The notes under the pieces: model-generated | Databases searched by the model: none | The model's input: the letters and a program-made list of their open reading frames with translations, nothing else | What the model was told of the DNA's origin: nothing | Position numbers and translations under genes: made by a program | Shown: positions 56,986-64,000 of the stretch, one piece after another | Layout: each line of letters begins with the position of its first letter | Numbering within the stretch: position 1 is the first letter of the stretch | Assembly: GCA_022316685.1 (NCBI GenBank) | Contig: JAKJHU010000084.1 | Coordinates: forward strand, 1,373,001-1,437,000 | Reading direction: 5' to 3' | Source of the DNA: Progne subis subis | Taxonomy: Eukaryota > Chordata > Aves > Passeriformes > Hirundinidae | Length of the DNA stretch: 64,000 bases

Positions 56986-57593
56986 GAATCCTATACCACT
57001 GTTTTGCCATTTCTAAATCAGAGTGGATAGGGAGAACTTACACCAAGAACAGATTTCAAGCATTCCTTGTATGATTAGAAGGCTGTAAGACTCTTTTGAC
57101 GGTTTCCCAACAGTTTATAAATTCTGACTACATAACTTCGTATTTCTGCACCTGGAATTCACAGCCTGTGAGCATATCCCACCTTCTCCCATACCCCAGA
57201 TGTCCATCAATCCTGGCTGGTTTGTACATGAATGCACATGAAGCCACCCTGCTTTTGGGGGTTTGCCATCCTCCAAAGCTAAAGCACACAGCTATCCCTG
57301 ACAGATTTAAAAAGCACAGTGCTATAAAACCCATTAGAAGCAGCTTCTCTCTCTGCCGGAGAGTGTTTTGGGGAAGGGCCATGGCTACTAATCCCTCCAG
57401 CCATTAATCAGAGGTTTCAACTACTTTCTCTTGTGATGCTGTAAGGATAATGCTTCACATACTCACATATCTATGAAATTCTTTGGAAATATCTTTGGAG
57501 ATCCTGTGGGTTTATAATACTTATCACCTCTTTGCCTCAAAGGAAAATTGTGCAGTCATGGGGGATAAAAAGAAAGGGAAAGGGAAGAGAAGA
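56986..57593. other. unassigned sequence
   Basis: No recognised repeat or gene before the hexamer array. Confidence 0.4.
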
Positions 57594-57983
57594 TGAAGGA
57601 GAAGGAGAAGGAGAAGGAGAAGGAGAAGGAGAAGGAGAAGGAGAAGGAGAAGGAGAAGGAGAAGGAGAAGGAGAAGGAGAAGGAGAAGGAGAAGGAGAAG
57701 GAGAAGGAGAAGGAGAAGGAGAAGGAGAAGGAGAAGGAGAAAGAAGGAGAAGGAGAAGGAGAAGGAGAAGGAGAAGGAGAAGGAGAAGGAGAAGGAGAAG
57801 GAGAAGGAGAAGGAGAAGGAGAAGGAGAAGGAGAAGGAGAAGGAGAAGGAGAAGGAGAAGGAGAAGGAGAAAGAAGGAGAAGGAGAAGAGAAAGAGAAAC
57901 AGAAAAAGAGAAAGAGAAAGAGAAAGAGAAAGAGAAAGAGAAAGAGAAAGAGAAAGAGAAAGAGAAAGAGAAAGAGAAAGAGA

Positions 57984-58055
<72 letters not shown>

Positions 58056-58149
58056 GAAAGAGAAAGAGAAAGAGAAAGAGAAAGAGAAAGAGAAAGAGAA
58101 AGAGAAAGAGAAAGAGAAAGAGAAAGAGAAAGAGAAAGAGAGAAAGAGG
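57594..58149. repeat. purine hexamer satellite: (GAGAAG)n then (GAGAAA)n
   Basis: 556 bp in which the plus strand is all A/G except one C at 57900. The first half (57594-57899) is GAGAAG, with an identical phase break (AAGAAGG) at 57741 and 57871, 130 bp apart. The second half (57901-58149) is GAGAAA, with a (GA)n patch at about 57991-58010. Frames of 194-256 codons on both strands (EKEKEK, RRRRRR, SFSFSF, LLLLL) are artefacts of a stop-free unit. Confidence 0.97.
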
Positions 58150-58179
58150 TTTTTTGAATTCAGTCTGCATGGTCTGAAA

Positions 58180-58238
58180 TTGTTGCCCAGAGAAGCTGTG
58201 GCTGCCCCACCCCTGGAATTGTTCAAGGTCAGGTTGGA
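58180..58238 (+). mobile_element. CR1 fragment, plus arm of a fold-back
   Basis: 'gcccagagaagctgtggctg', then 'cccctggaattgttcaagg' and 'tcaggttgga'. It is the left arm of an inverted repeat with the next CR1 fragment. Confidence 0.82.
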
Positions 58239-58240
58239 CC

Positions 58241-58320
58241 AAGGGTCATCTCATTCCACTTCCTGCCATGGGCAGGGACACCTTGCTCCAACCTGGCCTT
58301 GAACACTTCCAGGGATTTGG
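58241..58320 (-). mobile_element. CR1 fragment, minus arm of a fold-back
   Basis: 'cttcctgccatgggcaggg', then 'ctccaacctggccttgaac' and 'acttccagggatttgg'. It lacks the ~15 bp normally found between 'gacaccttcc' and 'ctccaacc', and also the CR1 tail. Confidence 0.82.
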
Positions 58321-59133
58321 AGTCCATACTGAGATGGTTTAAATTCTTATTTTCAGGCCCTCTTATGTTTGCTGTTAACTGTATTGTGTTCCTCAATGAG
58401 ATGTATCGTGGTCATTTTTCATGTGGCATTGCACAGAAAATGGAGCTGGGTGACAACTATGGCAGACAGAAAGTACTGAAAACGTCTCAGTCCTTTGCTT
58501 CTGTCTTTGTTTAGCCCCAACTTTGCAAAGTCTGATCTAAAGATTCAAATGAATTCTGTAAGAATTACCACAGCATAATAACCCCCAACATTCCTGATTG
58601 TTGCTGATGAATTCAGGATCAAATACAATGCAATAACAGGCCTCAGGGAGGGTGTTTTTGGAGTTTGTGGGTTTATCAGAGTTGCTTTTCCATTAGTCCT
58701 TCCCTGCTCCTGAAATGAAATTGCAGTGCTGTCCAGAAATACTTAATGAGTATGAAGCTGCTGAAGGATGTCATGGATGTAACACCGTGGGGCTTTATCT
58801 TGACTATTGGGATGCTTTAGTGCTAATGGAAAACAGCCATTAATTGTGAGATTTGCTTTATGGCCATGTGCTCAAAAACCAACAACTTATTCCATTTTAA
58901 TTTACTTCTGCTGTTTGATCTGTTAATGTTCACATTTTCCAACTTTCATCTGCTGTCCTGGGGGACAGAAGTGCATTTTAGACCCAAATGATGTCTGGGT
59001 TCTTTTATGGAGACAAGGCCGGGTTTCAACTAAAAAATGTGAAGTAGCTTGAGGCTAAGAATAAATTCACAGGTGCTGGTGGCACAGACCTGGAAGAACT
59101 GTGGCACTGGTGTCACAGGCTGTGACACTTTCT
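58321..59133. other. unassigned sequence
   Basis: No recognisable feature. Confidence 0.4.
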
Positions 59134-59216
59134 GGGATGGGATGGGATGGGATGGGATGGGATGGGATGGGATGGGATGGGATGGGATGGGATGGGATGG
59201 GATGGGATGGGATGGG
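59134..59216. repeat. (GGGAT)n pentanucleotide array
   Basis: About 16 nearly perfect GGGAT units. The frames MGWDGMGWDG (plus) and HPIPSHPIPS (minus, up to 216 codons) are artefacts. Confidence 0.95.
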
Positions 59217-59865
59217 TGGGGGGCTGTGGTGATCACAGCAGGGGTGATGCTGTGAGAGGAGATCAGGGATGCCCTGTGTTGGACACAGCTCATTCCAGCC
59301 ATGACCAAGGACCTGCCTTCCGTCAATGACAAGCTGGCGACACTGGGGACACCTCTGTGATAAGTTATTTGAGGTGTAAATAAGGAAATGTGAAAGAGGG
59401 AGCTCTTGCCGACGGCCAGGGTGGGGCAGGAGGAGGGGCAGGAGCTGTTCCAGGTGCCAGAGCGGAGATTCACCTGAGATTCTGTGGGGTAGCCCATGGG
59501 GAGGCAGCTGTGCCCCTGCTGCCTCTGGAGGTGCCCAGGGATGCAGAGATCCACCTGCAGCCCCTGGAGGAGCCCACTCTGGAGCAAAGGGATCTGTCCT
59601 GAGGGAAGCTGCACCCTGTGTAGAGCCTGAACAGGAGCAGGTCCTGGAAAGTCCTGCATCCCATGGAGAGGAACCCACACAGGAGCAGGTTTACTGGTGG
59701 GACCTTTGGCTCGGAGAAGTCTGTTCCAAAAGGAGTGTATGTCATGGGAAGGACTTCATGCTGGGGCAGGGAAGAGTGTGTGGGTGAAGAACCAGCAGAG
59801 GCTTACAGACTGACCACCACCCTCATTTCCTGTATGGGAAGAGACAAAACAGTTGGGAGTAAATT

Positions 59866-60053
59866 CCAGAATCCCAGGATGGGTAAGGCTCATCTGGTGC
59901 CACCTCCCTGCTCCAGCAGGGCCATCCCAGAGCACAGGGCACAGCGCAGTATCCAATGGCTCTGGAATATTCCCAGGGAGGAGACTCCTCACCCTCTGTC
60001 GTCTCTGTTCCAGTGCTCAGTCACTGCTCATGGAAGAAGCTCTTCCTCAACCC
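59866..60053 (-). mobile_element. CR1-type fragment nested in the LTR
   Basis: The plus strand begins 'ccagaatcccaggatggg' (CR1 tail end) and continues 'catctggtgccacctccc', 'tgctccagcagggccatccc' and 'ttcccagggaggagactcc'. It is the reverse of the 3' part of 50910-51209. LTR text resumes at about 60054 with 'gggaagaaaggagacgg'. Confidence 0.75.
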
Positions 60054-60132
60054 TGGGAAGAAAGGAGACGGAGGGGAAATTGTTTGTAGATTTATTTTAA
60101 TTCCTCACTATCCTACTGTGCTAATATTTGGC

Positions 60133-60138
60133 AATAAA
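60133..60138 (+). terminator. polyadenylation signal of the interrupted LTR
   Basis: AATAAA in 'tttggcaataaatgaaatt', at the place expected in this LTR type. Confidence 0.5.
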
Positions 60139-60290
60139 TGAAATTGTTTACCCAAGTCCAGTCTGGTTTGCCCATGACAGTAACAGGTGAGTGATGTCCC
60201 TGTCATCCTCTTGAGCTTTCCCATGAAATTCTCTTTCCCATCCTGTTGAGGAGGGGAGAGAGAAAGCAGCTGGGTGGGTGTCTGGCACAG

Positions 60291-62963
60291 CTTTCCATCT
60301 TCTTTCTATCACAGTCTTTCATTTGCTGTTTCTTAGCAGTGACAGAATTTAATATCACTAAAACCTGAACATCTGGTTGGCTTTTTCCACATGAGGTCCA
60401 GTGAGATAACACTGTGGCAGTGTTTTCCTTCTGATTTCCCATTCCTGCTGCCTTTCCTGCACTAGAGTCATCTCTTGCCGACACAATGTGAACATCATTA
60501 AGGCTGAGTCACCTGGAAAAAAGAGATTTGCTCGTGGCTGGGGGGTTTTTTATGATTCTTTTTGTCTGCTGATTTATATCACCCACTGATGATTTCCTGA
60601 GGAATCTGTCTGGAAGGGCCTCACCACTAGCAGAGTATGGGAGATTTGGCCTGTGTGATCTTCGAATACCTGCTAGTTTCAAAATGCATTTATTCAGCTG
60701 CTTGAAAATAGAGAAAATTGTGTCAAAATATAAAGGTCACCTATATTTTTGATAATGCACATTTTAAAAATAGGAAATCATATATAAAGGGGGGAGAAGT
60801 GGAAGATAGAGCAAGATGCAAATCCTGTTTTGTCTGATGCAATCTCACAGAACTTGTGCCATAACTCTTGGTTAACAGCTGGTTTTCGTGATGAATTTTC
60901 TCATTTTTTTCCTCCATTTAACAGTGTTTTTATTTATTTAAATGACCTCACCTTGCTCCTTGTGGTTAAATTGACCACTAAGAAGAAAGAGTTGACTCCC
61001 AAATATGCCTTTTTCTATGAGTTGCCGTATAATTTTATTTTTATTGCTATTTCTTCTACCAAGCAGTTTAAATTCCACATATTTATGACATAAATTAATG
61101 TTTTCCAAACTTGTCTGTTGCCCAAACACCATTTTTTCCCGAGCACCAGCAGAGGTGTTTTACTTGCTCTCTGTCCATTCTCAAAGTTCTGAATGAGGCA
61201 GTGTTTTTCCTGCAGTATTGAACAGTGTTTAAATTGAAGGAGGTTGCTGAGAAATCAATCTCTGCGCTGGCTGATGCTTTTTGCCAGCTTTCACTTAGCA
61301 GGTGATGCTTCCAAATCTCCTCTAATGTCAGTAAACGACACTGTGTACCCTCCTTAACAAGTGATCTATACCTTTATCTCAGCATACTGGAATTTATTAC
61401 TTTTAATTACTTTAACTGCTCACTCAAAAAGCTTCTTTCTTGCCAAGCTTTTTATTTTTTTTTTCCCTAGCAAAACAAAAAATGAAATAGGAGAACAAAC
61501 AATGCATTTTAATTATGTCAATAACATGCAATTTTCTGGTCTTTTCTCCTTCCCTGAAGTTTAATTAACTTGGAGCAAGTAATAAATTGTCATAGCATTC
61601 AGCCTGGCTCCTCAATTCAAAATGAATTCACTTCATTTGATGAAATTAGATTTGAGATCTGCTCTCATCTCTGTGAGCTTCAGTTCCTGGCTAGGAGTCA
61701 AAACGTGGACATTTTACAAGGAAAACAGTTCAATATTTTGTGTTGGTGGTGATGCCAGGCCTGTTGTACTCATCCCATGACCCACATCCCATCTTCCCAA
61801 TCCTGTCATCACCACGACATTGTCCCCAGTCCTACCCCCAGCCATTCCTGCAGGGAATATTCCTCGCTGCTTCTGGTGGTGTTCCTGAGATCAAACTGGC
61901 AGAATTCACCCCAAAGAAGCCTCTGTCCTCCAGAACAGATAAATGGATGGAACTGGTGACCAGTCCAGAAGGTCTAGGCGTCTTCACACCACTTCACATC
62001 CACTGCAGGTTCATTGTTTCCTCTTAAAATCCACCCTTGTGTGCACCTTCCATCAGAAAGAGACACTGGGATTTTTCTCCATGGAAAAGAAACCATAAGA
62101 GAACTTGAGAAAGGGTATTTCCCAGAGCCTCCCACACTTGGATGGGTATCTCAGGACAATGTTCCAAGGAGATTTTTTGTTCCAAAAGCCACTTCTGCAA
62201 GGGTTGCCAGCCACAAGCCAGAAGAAGCTTCATGGTTTTGTGTCTGGGTTTTTTAGCTATTGCAGAAAAAGTAGTCATTTGAAGGATAAATTTATAGCAA
62301 ATACTTATATAAACTTACTTATAGAGAAAACCTCCCCTCTTCCACCTCCCCTCTTCTATAATTTTCCAGTTTCAGGGATGTATTTCACACACACAGAAAT
62401 CTGTTCATTCCAGAGAAAATGCTTTGCATCAATTTTCTCAAGTTTGGTGATTAACTTTGTTATATATGAGAAGTATTTATGGTTTTGAGCTTGAAATATT
62501 TTTCAAGGTTCACTGGCAGAGACTTCCCCTGCCATTCACTATTCTCAGCAAGACAGGTTGATGATGCCTTAGACATCATCAAATTAATAAGTATTATTAT
62601 TTTTAATTAAGCATGAACTTCCAGAACTCTGGACTTTGGAAAAGTTGTCAGCTCTATTTCTGATAATCCAAGAGATCATTTCATATGCTGAGAGCCAGAA
62701 AGAAGTGTCAGTAGGCTGGAGGTGTGAATCTTGGAATGTCAATGTATTCACCCTGTGAAAATTTCCAGTCTCTTTGTAAACTTTCTCAGAAGAATGGATT
62801 AATGTTGACTCATGTTGCGTGCAGGGGGTAGGGGGGGACGACACGGGGGAAGAGTAATAACTGATTATACAAAATGAGCATGGTCATATTGTGAATTAGT
62901 ATTTTGAACTTTTCAATACTCATTATTTTTTTGAGTGATCGCACCTTTGCTGAAAAACTTTAT
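60291..62963. other. unique repeat-free sequence, 2.7 kb
   Basis: No transposon, RNA or coding signal is recognised. A short duplicated CCTCCCCTCTTC lies at about 62326-62352. Confidence 0.45.
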
Positions 62964-63311
62964 TGAAAATATACTCCCCTCTAGCCACCCCCCTGGCTCT
63001 CGCTAGCTCAGTTGTTCAGGGGTTTTAGGGAAATATATTTCATAGAGACAGAATAAAGATTTCAAAAGAGTGGCTCTCACCCCCTGGCTTCCGTCCAAGC
63101 TTTATTCTCAATGTGATGTTCCAGGAGCCTGAGAAGAGAGAGAGAGAATCAGGAAGAGACAGGGGTATATCTAGTTTTGGGCCAAGGAAAGATACTGGCC
63201 CTGAGCCAATAGGGTCAGGAGTAGGTATGATAGGGAAGAAGGGTTAAACTGCATAGCACAGGCTTCAGGGGGACTCTGAGGGGAAAAACCATTCCTCAGA
63301 GGAACACAACA
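62964..63311 (-). mobile_element. solo LTR, 348 bp, with perfect 6-bp target duplication
   Basis: CTTTAT at 62958-62963 and again at 63312-63317 flanks an element with TG (62964-62965) and CA (63310-63311) ends. On the minus strand it starts TGTTGTGTTCCTC, has AATAAA (63106-63101) and ends in ATTTTCA. The 6-bp duplication is the size typical of ERVK-type (betaretrovirus-like) insertions, while ERVL-type usually give 5 bp. No internal viral sequence is present, so it is a solo LTR formed by LTR-LTR recombination. A purine GAGAGA patch lies at 63133-63147. Confidence 0.85.
63101..63106 (-). terminator. polyadenylation signal of the solo LTR
   Basis: AATAAA on the minus strand in the context 'gagaataaagcttgg', followed by a U5-like stretch to the LTR end. 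Confidence 0.6.
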
Positions 63312-63317
63312 CTTTAT

Positions 63318-64000
63318 CAGGTGGATATGAGTCCTGGTATGAAATGTCAGGGGTTTATTTGTGGAAAAATATTAAATATTGTATGAATACTGAAAACGGA
63401 GCTATAATGCGATAAAACCTGCATTCAGATGCCACTCATAGCTTCTGATGTCTAAAGCTTGATCTTGTTTTTAGAGCCTGACCCTGGCAAGGTCTGATCA
63501 TTCTGTTCTGGACACGTCAATCTAATCAGACATGCACAGCTAGACCTGCCCTTGGCAATCCCAACTTCTAATGGTGGCCTGCTTAAATAAATATTAAGAT
63601 AAAAGAGATAAGGGACAAACCTGTTCAACTGTGTTGCATTAATAGGTTGGAGACCCTCAGAGTCTGGGGTATAAAAATGTACCACACTAATAAGCTGCGA
63701 TGTAAGAAATAATGAATCCACCTTCCAGTCTGCACCATGCTCAAGACACAGAAATAACTACAGTTTGCAAGGGAATTAAGTGTAATTGGCATTATTATCA
63801 TTGTAACAGCATTAATTTATTGGAATAAACATTATCATGTTGTTATATGCACCATCCAATGCCACAAACAGAGAAAGGAGAAGGGATGGGAAGTGAAAAG
63901 GTTGGAGCAGGATTGAATTTTAAGGTGACTTTCACCTTGCACTGCTGAAAACACTGAGCCTTTAAGGGACAAGAAATGTCTGTCCTGGGTCAATCTCACA
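63318..64000. other. unassigned sequence
   Basis: Unique A/T-rich DNA to the window end. The 89-codon minus frame at 63452-63721 shows no motif. Confidence 0.4.

Larger units (their letters stand above)
59250..60290 (+). mobile_element. avian endogenous retrovirus LTR interrupted by a CR1
   Basis: Order of blocks on the plus strand: 'gacaagctggcgacactggg', 'gaaagagggagctcttgcc', then imperfect repeats of a 'ggagcag' unit (59581, 59634, 59682, 59713, 59761), 'cttacagactgaccacc', and after the insertion 'tttggcaataaatgaaatt' (AATAAA at 60133-60138), 'cagtctggtttgcccatgac', 'aacaggtgagtgatgtcc', 'tgttgaggaggggagag' and 'gggtgtctggcaca'. I recall this order from a common passerine LTR whose 3' half carries the same AATAAA and 'gcccgtgac' U5 text. 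The family name is not certain and the 5' edge is approximate. Confidence 0.7.

Noticed and set aside
57532..58302. Frames of 194-256 codons such as poly-R, EK repeats, poly-L and SF repeats
   Set aside because: They are products of purine hexamer repeats, with no stop codon possible in the unit.
59030..59680. 216- and 203-codon minus frames with HPIPS repeats
   Set aside because: They read through the GGGAT array into LTR sequence; no protein family is recognised.
1..64000. A full provirus or any intact viral gene
   Set aside because: Only LTRs or LTR fragments were recognised. No frame carries recognisable gag, protease, integrase or envelope sequence.

Overview
The window looks like ordinary bird nuclear DNA, most likely from a songbird. 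I see no host protein-coding gene, tRNA, rRNA or CRISPR array. The main signal is CR1 non-LTR retrotransposon fragments, at more than 25 places and in both orientations. They share the avian CR1 3' end: a 'cttccaacccaaaccattc' type block followed by a short tail of 'attctgtg' or 'gattctatg' units. There are also seven endogenous-retrovirus LTRs or LTR fragments of the kinds common in passerine genomes, many short tandem repeats, and long A/T-rich unique stretches. This is what an avian gene desert or a very large intron looks like. The organism call comes from repeat recognition from memory, not from a database search.

Layout. 1-13 kb: an LTR with 27-bp internal repeats next to a GGAAT pentamer array, then CR1 pieces at 3.1, 6.0, 6.4-6.8, 10.9 and 12.0 kb, and a second LTR at 12.8-13.2 kb. 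13-25 kb: CR1 at 13.7, 16.4, 18.9, 20.4 and 24.9 kb, with a poly(A)/poly(T) pair at 17.6-17.8 kb and a G/T-rich tract at 22 kb. 25-31 kb: about 3 kb of unique DNA, a minus-strand LTR with an internal pentamer array (28.3-29.3 kb), and the best-preserved CR1 (30.4-31.1 kb), which still reads 170 codons of the ORF2 C-terminus. 31-47 kb: more CR1 fragments, several in head-to-head pairs, an LTR at 39 kb and a long minus-strand LTR at 41.9-43.4 kb. 47-64 kb: 3.3 kb of unique DNA, a CR1 carrying a 380-bp decamer array (50.4-51.2 kb), a pure purine hexamer satellite (57.6-58.15 kb) next to a CR1 fold-back, an LTR interrupted by a CR1 (59.2-60.3 kb), and a 348-bp LTR with perfect 6-bp target duplications (62.96-63.31 kb).

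The long open frames are artefacts of tandem repeats without stop codons, or of CR1 sequence. The only supportable coding remnants are two pieces of CR1 ORF2, both non-functional. Nothing here looks like an undescribed biological system. The points worth a second look concern genome structure: paired and nested retrotransposons, array evolution, and DNA likely to take non-B forms.
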